The position numbers and the translations under genes were made by a program. Below are positions 24,465 to 33,448 of a stretch of DNA of 64,000 nucleotides, in pieces. The notes below the pieces were generated by a model that saw nothing but the letters and a program-made list of their open reading frames with translations, did no database searches and was not told the origin of the DNA. Each line of letters begins with the position of its first letter. The stretch's first letter is position 1. Source of the DNA: Rhodobium gokarnense (GTDB lineage: Bacteria; Pseudomonadota; Alphaproteobacteria; Rhizobiales; Rhodobiaceae). The DNA lies in NCBI RefSeq assembly GCF_025961475.1, contig NZ_JAOQNS010000001.1, positions 434,001-498,000 on the forward strand, given 5' to 3'.

Positions 24465-25628
24465 ATGATCCGCAAATGGTGGAATATGCTGTGGTCCCGC
24501 ACGACGTCCTTTCGCCTGGGCGTGGTGCTGATCATCGGCGGTATTGGTGGCGTCGTCTTCTGGGGCGGCTTCAACACCTTCATGGAGTATACGAACACCA
24601 TGGAGTTCTGCATCTCGTGCCATGAGATGCGCGACAACGTCTATGCCGAGTACACCCAGACCGTTCACTACAAGAATGCCTCGGGCGTGCGCGCCATCTG
24701 CTCCGACTGCCATGTGCCGAAACCCTGGACGGCCAAGCTGATCCGCAAGATCCAGGCCTCCAACGAACTCTACCACAAGCTGATCGGCAGCATCGACACC
24801 AAGGAGAAGTTCGAGGCAACCCGGCTGGAGATGGCGGAGCGGGTCTGGGCGACTATGAAGTCGAACGACTCCCGCGAATGCCGCAACTGCCATTCCTTCG
24901 AGACCATGGATTTCCACAAGCAGCGGGAGACCGCGGCCAAGCAGATGCAGGAGGCCATGAAGAACGGCGATACCTGCATCGACTGCCACAAGGGTATCGC
25001 CCACCACAAGCCGGACATGGCCAAGCGCGCGCGCCAGGAAGCGGCCGCCTTCATGGCCAGGACCGAGGACCTGACGGGCGACCATGTCTGGGCCAAGCGG
25101 ACGACGGGCCTGGTCGCCGAGCCTGCGGAAGACGCCAGCAAGCTGGCAACCGTTCTGGTCGGCGTCGGCATGACCCGGCTGGAGACCAGCGGCGACTACG
25201 TCAAGGTGCGGGTCGAGGGCTGGCAGGCGGGCCAGGTCGTGCGCGGCCAGTATGCGGGCTTTGGGCTGCGCGCCCTCAACCTGTCGATCTCGGCAAGCGC
25301 CCTCGACCAGGTCAAGAAGGGCGAGAGCCGCTTCTACGAGGACGGCAACCAGGACTGGGTCCGGACCTCGCTGGACGGCTGGATCAAGGCCGCCGACCTG
25401 ACCGCCGACGACCAGATGCTGTGGTCGATCGCCGACCGGACGTTCTCCAGCCAGTGCGGCGCCTGCCATTCGCCGCCGGACCCGGCCTCGCGCGATGCGC
25501 TTGCCTGGCAGACGGACGTCGACACCTACGCCCCGCGGACCAGCCTGACGCCGGAGGAAAAACGCTTCGTCCTGCGCTACCTGCAGGTCCATGGCGCCGG
25601 CTCCAAGGAAGCCATGGCGATCAACTGA
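24465..25628 (+). CDS. torC: Pentahaem c-type cytochrome TorC (NapC/NirT family)
   Basis: Membrane-anchored quinol-to-TorA electron carrier, 387 aa. One N-terminal transmembrane anchor (about residues 17-38) precedes four haem sites of the NapC/NirT domain: C49-x2-C-H53, C79-x2-C-H83, C139-x2-C-H143 and C171-x2-C-H175. A C-terminal domain adds a fifth site at C331-x2-C-H335, as in TorC/DorC. The C-terminal domain of TorC is known in E. coli to influence TorS signalling; whether that holds with this soluble TorS is open. Confidence 0.92.
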   Translation: MIRKWWNMLWSRTTSFRLGVVLIIGGIGGVVFWGGFNTFMEYTNTMEFCISCHEMRDNVYAEYTQTVHYKNASGVRAICSDCHVPKPWTAKLIRKIQASNELYHKLIGSIDTKEKFEATRLEMAERVWATMKSNDSRECRNCHSFETMDFHKQRETAAKQMQEAMKNGDTCIDCHKGIAHHKPDMAKRARQEAAAFMARTEDLTGDHVWAKRTTGLVAEPAEDASKLATVLVGVGMTRLETSGDYVKVRVEGWQAGQVVRGQYAGFGLRALNLSISASALDQVKKGESRFYEDGNQDWVRTSLDGWIKAADLTADDQMLWSIADRTFSSQCGACHSPPDPASRDALAWQTDVDTYAPRTSLTPEEKRFVLRYLQVHGAGSKEAMAIN

Positions 25629-25654
25629 CCGGTAGGCACCCCGTCAAACAGCAG

Positions 25655-25684
25655 GCCGCCCGGAGCGATCCGGGCGGCTTTTTT
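25655..25684 (+). terminator. Terminator of the torDAC operon
   Basis: A perfect 10-bp GC stem (25655-25664 with 25669-25678), tetraloop GCGA and six T residues form a strong rho-independent terminator 27 bases after torC. Confidence 0.92.
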
Positions 25685-25739
25685 GTGCGGCGAGGGCGGG
25701 ATGGGTGACACAGCCTGCCGCCGGGGCAGGCCCGGCGCG

Positions 25740-26741
25740 TCACCTCTTCGGGCTTTGCGTGCGCGTCCGCGACGGCTTGCGCTTGTGCCAGCGGGAGGGC
25801 TCGAAATCGCGGTGGTAGATGGCGCGGCGGCTGACGGCGGTCCAGAAGGCCCGGCGCTCCTTGCCGTGGCCGGGCAGCTCGTACCCCATCGCCTTTGCCA
25901 GCGCCGGCAAATAGCAGTCGAACGCCGCCTTGACGACGGCGCCCCAGGCGATCGCCCGCTCGACGGCAAGGAGGTAGCTGAGCCGGGCGACGATCGCGGC
26001 GCCGACGACGAAGGCGAGGAGTTCGGCCTCGGCCCAGATGGCGCCGACCGCCGCTGGCGGGGAGCCGATCGCGGTCCATTCCACGTCGAGCGCGAACCGG
26101 ACGCCGGCAACGAGCGCGACGATCAGGGACAGGAACGTCAGGTTCAGGGCGGCGCTGACCTGGGTCTTGTTGTCCTCCACGGATTTCAGGAAGTCGTCCG
26201 GCATGACCGTGCAGAGGTGGATCCACAAGGGGATGCTGTCGGCGCTGTAGACCTGGCGCGGATAGTCCTCGAAGGCCCGGATGGCGTTGCCGAACCGCGT
26301 CGGCAGCACCTTGTCCCGGTCCGACGGGAAGGTGGTGACGAACTCGAACAGCGCGTCGTCATAGTCCTTCTGCTTGTCCGGCGGATAGGTGTCGCCGGCC
26401 GCGATCCAGGCATCGCCAAGCGTCTTGATGCGCGCCTTCAAGGCGTCGAAGCGTGCTTTGGCCCGCTTTTCCAGGGGCGCGGCGAAGGGCAGCGTGTAGC
26501 CTTCCAGGATCTTGAAGAGGATGGTGTTGACGAGCGACAGCAGCACCGCGAACAGCCAAACCGCCACCGCCAGGTAGACGAAGTTCTCAAGCGCCTTTTC
26601 CTGGGCCATCGCCTTTGCCGCGGCGGCGACTTCCGGCACGTCGGAAAAGATCGTCGTCAGGGCGACGGCAAACAGCACCGACGGCAGCAGGAAGCCGATG
26701 ATGAAGGCCTTGTCGGCGAGCTTCGGAAGGCTGCCCAGCAT
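25740..26741 (-). CDS. Uncharacterised membrane protein
   Basis: 333 aa, family not recognised. Two hydrophobic segments lie near the N-terminus (about 13-32 and 52-77). A soluble region of about 120 residues follows, containing V-L-P-T-R-F-G-N-A-I-R-A-F-E-D-Y-P, then two more membrane segments (about 198-217 and 235-262). The tail is basic, ending K-R-K-P-S-R-T-R. The soluble part between helices 2 and 3 suggests a cytoplasmic or periplasmic domain of unknown role. It lies just downstream of the groES-like gene on the same strand (21-base gap), so the two may be co-transcribed. Confidence 0.65.
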   Translation of the reverse strand: MLGSLPKLADKAFIIGFLLPSVLFAVALTTIFSDVPEVAAAAKAMAQEKALENFVYLAVAVWLFAVLLSLVNTILFKILEGYTLPFAAPLEKRAKARFDALKARIKTLGDAWIAAGDTYPPDKQKDYDDALFEFVTTFPSDRDKVLPTRFGNAIRAFEDYPRQVYSADSIPLWIHLCTVMPDDFLKSVEDNKTQVSAALNLTFLSLIVALVAGVRFALDVEWTAIGSPPAAVGAIWAEAELLAFVVGAAIVARLSYLLAVERAIAWGAVVKAAFDCYLPALAKAMGYELPGHGKERRAFWTAVSRRAIYHRDFEPSRWHKRKPSRTRTQSPKR

Positions 26742-26762
26742 CGCGCGCCCCTTGCGTGGCCG

Positions 26763-27173
26763 CTACCGGCGGCGGCCCTTGATCGGGCCGCCCGACGACG
26801 TTCCGTGCTCTCCCGGCAGTCCCTCGACGGATTTCGTCGACGGGCCGCCGGAGGAGATTCCGTGTTCGCCGGGCAGGCCTTCGACGAGGCCGAGGAGGTC
26901 GGATTCCTTCAGGATCAGGTAGTCCTCGCCGGCAATGCGGACCTCCGAGCCGGTCCATTTGCCGAACAGCACCCGGTCGCCTTCCCGCACGGTCGGGGCG
27001 ACCAGCGCGCCGGCGACGTCGCGCGCGCCCGGGCCGACGGCGACGATCTCGCCTTCCATCGGCTTTTCCTGGGCGGTATCGGGGATGAGGATGCCGCCGG
27101 CCGTGCGCCCCTCGCTCTCGATCCTGCGCACCAGCACCCGGTCGTGAAGCGGGCGAAACTTCATCTTGTCCAT
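26763..27173 (-). CDS. GroES-family co-chaperonin with duplicated C-terminal tail, no adjacent groEL
   Basis: 136 aa. Residues 1-95 are a complete GroES fold: [11 protein letters not shown], mobile loop [12 protein letters not shown], and roof/base V-A-V-G-P-G-A-R and D-R-V-L-F-G-K. Normal GroES ends here. A tail follows in which [16 protein letters not shown] occurs twice, at 97-111 and 116-130, ending in a basic G-R-R-R. No groEL neighbour exists; the next gene encodes a membrane protein. It is probably a paralogous co-chaperonin. ATG 27173 or 27164 may be the start. Confidence 0.85.
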   Translation of the reverse strand: MDKMKFRPLHDRVLVRRIESEGRTAGGILIPDTAQEKPMEGEIVAVGPGARDVAGALVAPTVREGDRVLFGKWTGSEVRIAGEDYLILKESDLLGLVEGLPGEHGISSGGPSTKSVEGLPGEHGTSSGGPIKGRRR

Positions 27174-27292
27174 GGCACCCCCGAGGCGATCGGTGACGTT
27201 TCGTCAAGCGTACGCCGCTGACCCCAGGTTGTAAACGATGCCGTGCTGCCGCCGAGCGGCGGCATCGCGCCGGAGGCGCCGGGAGAGGGCGC

Positions 27293-27958
27293 CTATCTGC
27301 CGGTCTGTTTCAGCTCGGCGATGCGGGCAAAGGCGGCGTCGCGGCTGTCGAAGAGGTTCGGATCGTAGCTCGCCGACAGTGGCTCGTCGGTCACCTTGGT
27401 CTCGTCGGCCTCGCGCTCCACATAGCGCACGGTGCCCAGCGAATGGGTGACGTTGATCTTCTTGCCGCGATGCGCGAATGCAACCCAGGCCTCCGGCCAG
27501 ATGCGGCAGTCCTTGTAGTTGACGACGAAATACCAGTGGCGGCCGGTGGTCGCGATCAGACCGTCGATGACGTCGTGGAAGTCGTTGACGGTCTTGGAGC
27601 TTTTGAAGACGAAATTGCTGAAGTCGATCTCGATGACGTCGAGGTCGTCGAGGATATGCACCCGCGAGGCGTATTCCCGGTAATCCTCCTGGGAGAGCTC
27701 GCTGGCGCTTCTTGTGTGCCCGGTCTCGCCGCCGGCGTCGTAGACCGACTCGGCAAGGCCGGCGACCGCCTTTTCCAGCCGGACGCAGCCGCGCAGCGCG
27801 GTGTCCAGGAACCGGGTGCGCTCCTCCCTGGAGAGGTCGTCGAAATCCCTCAGGATTTCCAGCGAGCCCCGGATCGCCGTCAACGGCGCGATGAATTCCT
27901 CTTCGACCTTGGTACTGAGGGCGACGGTCTCCTTCGCGCCCGACCCGTCCCTGTCCAT
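27293..27958 (-). CDS. HisKA-like dimerisation protein lacking the phospho-acceptor His
   Basis: 221 aa, cytoplasmic. Residues about 14-72 align with a histidine-kinase dimerisation helix pair: E-E-F-I-A-P-L-T-A-I-R-G-S-L-E-I-L, where kinases have S-H-E-L-R-T-P-L. The position of the phospho-acceptor His holds Glu (residue 20). No ATPase domain follows. Instead there is an alpha/beta region (about 105-185) with I-D-F-S-N-F-V-F, a helix, H-W-Y-F-V-V-N-Y and V-R-Y-V-E that vaguely recalls STAS-like domains. It could scaffold or titrate a phosphorelay. ATG 27958 was chosen because upstream in-frame sequence has non-protein-like composition. Confidence 0.65.
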   Translation of the reverse strand: MDRDGSGAKETVALSTKVEEEFIAPLTAIRGSLEILRDFDDLSREERTRFLDTALRGCVRLEKAVAGLAESVYDAGGETGHTRSASELSQEDYREYASRVHILDDLDVIEIDFSNFVFKSSKTVNDFHDVIDGLIATTGRHWYFVVNYKDCRIWPEAWVAFAHRGKKINVTHSLGTVRYVEREADETKVTDEPLSASYDPNLFDSRDAAFARIAELKQTGR

Positions 27959-28050
27959 ATCGCGGCTCCCAAACGGTCGTCGACGGTCACGCCTTGACCG
28001 GCACGGCAACGCCTGGCGTTGCCGCAATCCTGCCGGTGGCCGACATGTCG

Positions 28051-28086
28051 ACGGTTCCGGTACCCACTTTTCTGCCCGATGCCCTA
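28051..28086. repeat. Possible remnant of a rhizobial intergenic mosaic repeat at the livF 3' end
   Basis: GGTTCCGGTACCCACTTTTC followed by a GATGCCCTAG end resembles the right half of intergenic mosaic elements I recall from rhizobia. It abuts and supplies the TAG stop of livF. Judged from memory of the element family only. Confidence 0.35.
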
Positions 28087-28911
28087 GATCGCCAGATATT
28101 GCTGGCGCAGGTCGGCGTTGTCGAGCACCTCCTGGGAGACGCCGTCGAACACCACCTGGCCCATGTCGAGGATGATCGCGCGGTCGGCCAGATGCAACGC
28201 GGCAATCGCGTTCTGCTCGACGATGATTGTGGTCATGCCGAGGTTCTTGATCTGCTCCAGCGTGCGCTCGATCTCCTGCACGATGACCGGGGCAAGGCCC
28301 TCATAGGGCTCGTCGAGGAGCAAGAGCTTGACGTCGCGGGCCAGCGCCCGGCTGATTGCCAGCATCTGTTGCTCGCCGCCGGACAGCGTGATGCCCTCCT
28401 GGTTGCGCCGTTCGCCGAGGCGCGGGAAGAGGTCGTAGATGCGCTCGATCGACCAGCCGACGGGCGGCGCGATCTGGGCGAGCTGCAGGTTCTCCTCCAC
28501 CGTCAGGCCGGCGATGATGCGCCGGTCCTCAGGCACCAGGCCGATGCCGGCGAGCGAGGCCTGGTGGGCGCGCATGTTGTGCAGCGGCTTGTGGTCGAGC
28601 CAGATTTCGCCGTGCTTCAGGCTCGGCGAGTCGACCCGGGCGATGGTCCTCAGCGTCGAGGTCTTGCCGGCGCCGTTGCGGCCGAGAAGGGCGATGATCT
28701 CGCCCTCGCGGACGTCAAAGCTGACGCCCTGGACGATGTAGCTCTCGCCGTAATAGGCGTGGACGTCCCAGCAGGAGAAGAATGCGGGCTGGCCGCCGGT
28801 GGTCAGCGTCGGCTTCTTGCCCGGCGCGGCGCCCGCGAACGGGTCCTCGGCGAGCAGCGACGGGCCCGGCTTTTTCCCGGGAGCGGTGCCCCCCTGATTG
28901 AGATCGGTCAT
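28084..28911 (-). CDS. livF: Branched-chain-type amino-acid ABC transporter ATP-binding protein (LivF)
   Basis: Second ATPase of a HAAT-family importer, 275 aa. Walker A G-R-N-G-A-G-K-T-S-T, signature L-S-G-G-E-Q-Q-M, Walker B L-L-L-L-D-E-P and switch His replaced by Q in V-E-Q-N, as is normal for LivF. The first ~40 residues are an unusual extension with A-P-G-K-K-P twice. ATG 28911 overlaps the livG stop by four bases. It is the last gene of livKHMGF. Confidence 0.9.
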   Translation of the reverse strand: MTDLNQGGTAPGKKPGPSLLAEDPFAGAAPGKKPTLTTGGQPAFFSCWDVHAYYGESYIVQGVSFDVREGEIIALLGRNGAGKTSTLRTIARVDSPSLKHGEIWLDHKPLHNMRAHQASLAGIGLVPEDRRIIAGLTVEENLQLAQIAPPVGWSIERIYDLFPRLGERRNQEGITLSGGEQQMLAISRALARDVKLLLLDEPYEGLAPVIVQEIERTLEQIKNLGMTTIIVEQNAIAALHLADRAIILDMGQVVFDGVSQEVLDNADLRQQYLAI

Positions 28912-29663
28912 AGGTGCGCGCCTCCGAGATAGGCTTCCTGAACCTTCGGGTTGCCCTTGATGTTCTCCGGCATGTCCTCGACGATCACGGTGCCCTGGGC
29001 GAGCACGGAGATCTTGTCGGCCAGCGAGAACACCACATGCATGTCGTGTTCGATGACGACCATGGTGACGCCGCGGTCGGCGATGGTCTTCATCAGGTCG
29101 ATGGTGTTGTTGGTGTCGGCCCGGGCCATGCCCGCGGTCGGCTCGTCGAGGAGCAGGAGCTTGGGGTCCTGCACCAGGCACATGGCGAGCTCCAGGCGCC
29201 GCTTGTCGCCGCGCGAGAGCTGGCCGGCGATCTCGTTCGCCTTGGCGGCAAGGCCGACGTCCTCCAGCATGACCATGGCCTTGTCGCGGATCACCGTCTC
29301 GGTCTTGATCTGGCGCCAGGCGTTGAGCGTGAAGATGCCGTCGCGCTTGGCAAAGGCCGGGATCATGACGTTGTCGACGAGGCTCAGTTCGCCGAAGATC
29401 TCCGGCGTCTGGAAGACGCGGCTGACGCCGATCTGGTTGATCTCGTGCGGCTCGATGCCGAGCAGCGAGGTGCCGTCGAAGGTGACGGTGCCGGTGTCGG
29501 GTTCCAGGCGGCCGATGAAGCAGTTGAGCAACGTCGACTTGCCGGCGCCGTTGGGGCCGATGATGGCGTGCACCGTGCCGGCCTCGACGGTCAGGTTGAC
29601 GTTGTTCAGGGCCTTCAGGCCGCCGAAGTTCTTGTTGACGTTCTTGACGGAAAGAATGCTCAT
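28908..29663 (-). CDS. livG: Branched-chain-type amino-acid ABC transporter ATP-binding protein (LivG)
   Basis: First ATPase of the importer, 251 aa, with K-N-F-G-G-L-K-A-L, Walker A G-P-N-G-A-G-K-S-T, Q-loop F-Q-T-P-E-I-F, a slightly unusual signature L-S-R-G-D-K-R-R, Walker B L-L-L-L-D-E-P-T-A-G-M and switch His in I-E-H-D-M. The frame stays open far upstream, but M-S-I-L at 29663 follows GGAGAG and gives the family N-terminus. Substitution of the second signature Gly (normally L-S-G/Y-G) is seen in some LivG homologues. Confidence 0.88.
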   Translation of the reverse strand: MSILSVKNVNKNFGGLKALNNVNLTVEAGTVHAIIGPNGAGKSTLLNCFIGRLEPDTGTVTFDGTSLLGIEPHEINQIGVSRVFQTPEIFGELSLVDNVMIPAFAKRDGIFTLNAWRQIKTETVIRDKAMVMLEDVGLAAKANEIAGQLSRGDKRRLELAMCLVQDPKLLLLDEPTAGMARADTNNTIDLMKTIADRGVTMVVIEHDMHVVFSLADKISVLAQGTVIVEDMPENIKGNPKVQEAYLGGAHL

Positions 29664-29674
29664 TTTTTCTCTCC

Positions 29675-30868
29675 TCACTCGGCCGCCGCGGAGGCCTGGT
29701 CGGACGCCTTGCCGCCCTTGCCGCCGCCGAACAGCCGGGAGACCCCGACCTTGATGCGCCTGAAGCCTTCCATCAGCCCGCCGGGCAGGAAGATGACGAT
29801 CAGCATGAACAGGGCGCCGAGCGTCAGGTGCCAGCCCTCGCCGACGAACAGCGAGGAAACCGAGACCAGGGCATGCTGCAGGGTCTCCGGCAGGAAGCTG
29901 TAGGCCTGCATCAGGATGCCCTCGTTGAAGGACGAGAAGATGTTCTCGAAATATTTGATGACACCGGCACCGATCACCGGGCCGAGCAGGGTGCCGGCAC
30001 CGCCGAGGATGGTCATCAGCACGACCTCGCCGGAGGCGGTCCACTGCATGCGTTCCGCACCGGCGAGCGGGTCGGTGACGGCCATCAGGCCGCCGGCAAG
30101 GCCCGCATACATGCCGGAGATGATGAAGGCGGCGAGCGCATAGGGCCGCGTGTTGAGGCCGGTGTAGCTCATCCGGTTCTGGTTCGACTTCACCGCGCGC
30201 AGCATCAGGCCGAAGGGCGAGCGGAAGATGCGCATGGAGATGAAGAAGCACACGATCAACAGGACGGCGCAGAAATAGTAGCCGGCGTTGAACTGGAAGT
30301 CCTGGCCGAACAGCATGATCTCGGTCGTGGAGTTCATGTCGATGCCAAAGAAGTTGGAGACCGGCAGTGCGGCGCCGTAGTCGATGCCGGCGGCGGTGTC
30401 GAGGATCCGCGGGTCGGACTGGTCGAGCTGCAGGCCGGTCTCGCCGTTGGTGATCGGGGTCAGCACCGAATAGGCGAGGTTGTAGCACATCTGGGCAAAG
30501 GCCAGCGTCAGGATCGAGAAGTAGATGCCCGAGCGGCGCAGCGAGATATATCCGATGACGGCGGAAAACAGGCCGCCGAACAGGATGGCGAAGAAGATCG
30601 CCGGCAGCGGGTTCATCGACAGCAGCTTGAACGACCAGACCGCGGTGTAGGAGCCGACGCCGAGGAAGGCGGCGTGGCCGAAGGAGAGGTAGCCGGTCAG
30701 GCCGAACAGGATGTTGAAGCCGAGGGCGAAGATGCCGAAGATCGCGAACTTCTGCAGAAGGTCCGGATAGCCGGCGCCGATCGGGGTGAAGATGAAGGGT
30801 GCGGCAAACACCACTATCGTGAAGCCGATCAGGAGAAGCACGTCGTTGCGGTTCATTGTAAGGCTCAT
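29675..30868 (-). CDS. livM: Branched-chain-type amino-acid ABC transporter permease (LivM)
   Basis: Membrane permease, 397 aa, about ten hydrophobic segments. Family landmarks include [16 protein letters not shown] near residue 55, [15 protein letters not shown] near 110, and G-G-A-G-T-L-L-G-P near 290. The C-terminus (about 360-397) is a hydrophilic Gly/Lys/Ala tail. It begins three bases after the livH stop. Confidence 0.9.
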   Translation of the reverse strand: MSLTMNRNDVLLLIGFTIVVFAAPFIFTPIGAGYPDLLQKFAIFGIFALGFNILFGLTGYLSFGHAAFLGVGSYTAVWSFKLLSMNPLPAIFFAILFGGLFSAVIGYISLRRSGIYFSILTLAFAQMCYNLAYSVLTPITNGETGLQLDQSDPRILDTAAGIDYGAALPVSNFFGIDMNSTTEIMLFGQDFQFNAGYYFCAVLLIVCFFISMRIFRSPFGLMLRAVKSNQNRMSYTGLNTRPYALAAFIISGMYAGLAGGLMAVTDPLAGAERMQWTASGEVVLMTILGGAGTLLGPVIGAGVIKYFENIFSSFNEGILMQAYSFLPETLQHALVSVSSLFVGEGWHLTLGALFMLIVIFLPGGLMEGFRRIKVGVSRLFGGGKGGKASDQASAAAE

Positions 30869-30871
30869 AAC

Positions 30872-31900
30872 TCAGTGCTCCATCACGCCCTTGCGGCCCA
30901 TCAGGCCACGCGGCCGGACCAGCAGGATGACGACGGCGATCAGGTAGATGATGATCTGGTCGATGCCCGGGAAGATGTCCTTGACCTCGTTCATGGAGGC
31001 AAAGCTCTGCAGGATGCCGAGCAGGAAGCCGGCGAGCACCGCGCCGGGCAGCGAGCCCATGCCGCCGACCACGACCACGACGAAGGACAACACCAGGAAG
31101 TCCATGCCCATGTGGTAGTCGGGACTGAGGATCGGCGTGTACATGGCGCCGGCGAGACCGGCGACGACGGCGGCGATGCCGAAGACGATGGTGAAGCGGC
31201 GGTCGATGTCGATGCCGAGGAGGCCGACGGTCTCGCGGTCGGCCATGCCGGCGCGCACGACCATGCCGAAGGTGGTGAGCTGCAGGAAGGCGAACACCGC
31301 GCCAATCACGCCGAGCGAGAACAGGAAGTAGATCAGACGCCAGGCCGGGTAGACGACGTTGCCGGCATCGAAGCCGAGGGCGACGCCGAAGTCGATCATG
31401 CCCTGGGCGGCCTCGGGGGCCGGCTGCGGGATCGGGTTGGCGCCGAAGAAGGACTTGATGATCTCCTGCAGCACGATGGCGAGGCCGAAGGTCACCAGGA
31501 TCTGGTCGGCGTGCGGGCGCTTGTAGAAGAAGCGGATCAGGCCGCGCTCCATGGCGATGCCGACGATCAGCATCACGGGTATGGCGACGAGAACCGAGAA
31601 CGGCACGGAAAAGTCGACGACGAGGCGGCCGAACTCACCGAACCAGGCCTCCATATAGGGCTGGCGGATTTCCATCGGCGTGCCCCAGGCCGTGGTCTGG
31701 GTCGGGTCGAGGGTGACCTTTTCCATGCCCAGGAACGCCTTCACGGTGACCGCGCAGAAGGCGCCGAGCATGAACAGGGCGCCGTGGGCGAAATTCACCA
31801 CGCCCAACGTTCCGAAAATGATCGTCAGGCCAAGCGCGATCAGCGCATAGGCGCCGCCCTTGTCCAGACCGTTGAGGATTTGCAGCAGAATCTCGTCCAT
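30872..31900 (-). CDS. livH: Branched-chain-type amino-acid ABC transporter permease (LivH)
   Basis: Membrane permease, 342 aa, about eight to nine hydrophobic segments, with G-A-Y-A-L-I-A-L-G-L-T-I-I-F-G-T-L-G-V near the N-terminus, G-A-M-Y-T-P-I-L-S near 245 and G-G-M-G-S-L-P-G-A-V near 280, all typical of LivH. An insertion of about 40 residues around 60-90 (P-T-Q-T-T-A-W-G-T-P-M-E-I-R) is longer than in E. coli LivH and suggests the amide/urea-type HAAT branch. The substrate is therefore not necessarily leucine. Confidence 0.88.
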   Translation of the reverse strand: MDEILLQILNGLDKGGAYALIALGLTIIFGTLGVVNFAHGALFMLGAFCAVTVKAFLGMEKVTLDPTQTTAWGTPMEIRQPYMEAWFGEFGRLVVDFSVPFSVLVAIPVMLIVGIAMERGLIRFFYKRPHADQILVTFGLAIVLQEIIKSFFGANPIPQPAPEAAQGMIDFGVALGFDAGNVVYPAWRLIYFLFSLGVIGAVFAFLQLTTFGMVVRAGMADRETVGLLGIDIDRRFTIVFGIAAVVAGLAGAMYTPILSPDYHMGMDFLVLSFVVVVVGGMGSLPGAVLAGFLLGILQSFASMNEVKDIFPGIDQIIIYLIAVVILLVRPRGLMGRKGVMEH

Positions 31901-31920
31901 GGATCTCGCTCACGTCGAAA

Positions 31921-31946
31921 GGTCGGCCGCCCCCGAAGGGGCGACC
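31921..31946 (-). other. Intercistronic stem-loop between livK and livH
   Basis: GCCCC pairs with GGGGC around CGAA, extended past an asymmetric bulge by GGTC/GACC. It lies between the binding-protein and permease genes, where such hairpins commonly keep binding-protein mRNA abundant. Confidence 0.5.
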
Positions 31947-31972
31947 GTGTTGCTTGCAAAAAGGCAGGGTGA

Positions 31973-33313
31973 TCAGGCGCCGTCGTTGTACGGGCCAAGC
32001 TCGCCGCCGAGCAGGTCGGCCGGATACTCGACCTGCTCGCGCGGGGTGACTTCGACGACTTCCAGAAGGTCGTAGTTGGAGGAGGGGTTCTCCTTACCCT
32101 TCACGACCAGGACGTCCTTGAAGCACTGGTGGTCGGCCGCCCGGTACTCGGTCGGGCCGTTGCCGAGGCCATCGAAGGTGAAGCCTTCCAGAGCCTTGCC
32201 GACCCCCGACGGGCGGAACGTGCCGGCGCGCTGGCAGGCATCGGCGTAGAGGATGGTCTGGCAGTAGCAGGTGTGGGCGGCCTGGGACGGCGGGAAGCCG
32301 TATTTCTGGCCGAACGACTTGACGAACGCCTTGGAGCCCTCGTCCTGCAGCGACCAGTGCCAGTTGGTGGAGCCGAAGATGCCCTTGATGGCATCGCCGG
32401 CACCCTGGGCCATCAGGCGCGAGAACAGCGGCACGACGATGGCGAACTTCTTGCCGTTCACTTCCTTGTCGCGCAGGCCGAACTGGACCGCCTGGGTCAG
32501 CGAGTTGACCATGTCGCGGCCGTAGTGGTTGAGCACCAGCACGTCGGCGCCGGAGTTGAGGACCGGCGTGATGTACTGGGAGAAGTCACCGGCACCGAGC
32601 GGGGTGCGCACGGCTGCGACCGTCTCCCAGCCGAGTTCCTCGGTGTACTTCTTGATCGAGCCTTCCTGCGACCAGCCCCAGGTGTAGTCGGCGGTCAGGT
32701 GGTAGGCCTTGCGGTCGGAGCCGAAGTTGTTCTTCAGCACCGGGGCCAGCGCGGCGCCGGTCATCTCCGTGTTGAAGAAGTGGCGGAAGCCGTTGGCCCG
32801 CTTGTCCTTGCCGGTGGTGTCGTTGGAGTGGGTGAGGCCGGCCATGAAGATGACGCCGGCTTCCTGGCAGAGGCCCTGCACGGCGATGGCGACGCCCGAG
32901 GACGAGCCGCCGGTGATCATCACCGCGCCGTCCTTCTCGATCATGCGCTTGGCGCTGGCGCGGGCGGCGTCGGATTTGGTCTGGGTGTCGCCGGTGACGA
33001 AGGCGACCTTCTTGCCGTTGACGCCGTTGCCCTTCAGCTCCTTGGAGGAGAAGGTGGTCAGCATGCCGCCGTCGCCCTCGCCGTTGAGGTGCTCGACCGC
33101 GAGCTGGTAGGCGCGCAGCTCGTCCGCGCCCTCGTCGGCATAGGCGCCGGTCTGCGGCACGTTGAAGCCGAGGGTGACGGTGTCGCCGGTCGGCTCGTTC
33201 ATGTATTCGGCGGACCAGGCGCGGCTGGTAAAGATCGTCGGTGCGGCAAGGCCGACACCGGCAGCGGCCGTGCCTTTCAGCAGGCCGCGACGGTTTACAT
33301 ATAATTTGCTCAT
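31973..33313 (-). CDS. livK: ABC transporter substrate-binding protein, LivK/amide-binding type, Tat-exported
   Basis: Periplasmic type-I binding protein, 446 aa. N-R-R-G-L-L-K-G at residues 6-13 is a twin-arginine motif with a hydrophobic stretch and S-A-W-S-A cleavage region. The mature part begins D-T-V-T-L-G-F-N-V-P-Q-T-G-A-Y-A-D-E-G, typical of the family, and includes T-A-D-Y-T-W-G near 215. It is longer than E. coli LivK (about 370 aa) and closer to urea/amide-type binders. ATG 33313 has GGGAGAG upstream. First gene of the operon; divergent from the XRE regulator gene. Confidence 0.85.
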   Translation of the reverse strand: MSKLYVNRRGLLKGTAAAGVGLAAPTIFTSRAWSAEYMNEPTGDTVTLGFNVPQTGAYADEGADELRAYQLAVEHLNGEGDGGMLTTFSSKELKGNGVNGKKVAFVTGDTQTKSDAARASAKRMIEKDGAVMITGGSSSGVAIAVQGLCQEAGVIFMAGLTHSNDTTGKDKRANGFRHFFNTEMTGAALAPVLKNNFGSDRKAYHLTADYTWGWSQEGSIKKYTEELGWETVAAVRTPLGAGDFSQYITPVLNSGADVLVLNHYGRDMVNSLTQAVQFGLRDKEVNGKKFAIVVPLFSRLMAQGAGDAIKGIFGSTNWHWSLQDEGSKAFVKSFGQKYGFPPSQAAHTCYCQTILYADACQRAGTFRPSGVGKALEGFTFDGLGNGPTEYRAADHQCFKDVLVVKGKENPSSNYDLLEVVEVTPREQVEYPADLLGGELGPYNDGA

Positions 33314-33448
33314 GAAAAAAACTCTCCCTTGCAGCGTTTCCCTAGGGTTAAGCCGAATGGCCGGCCTTTGGCGTCCAGGCTCTTTTCGGCCCACGGACGA
33401 TTGTCTCGCCCGGCGCCAAACTGAACGAACGCTGTCAAATACACAATA

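Noticed and set aside
29828..31972. 714-aa plus-strand frame opposite livM and livH
   Set aside because: Composition dominated by His, Asp, Glu and Gln with no hydrophobic core, a typical antisense artefact of transmembrane genes.
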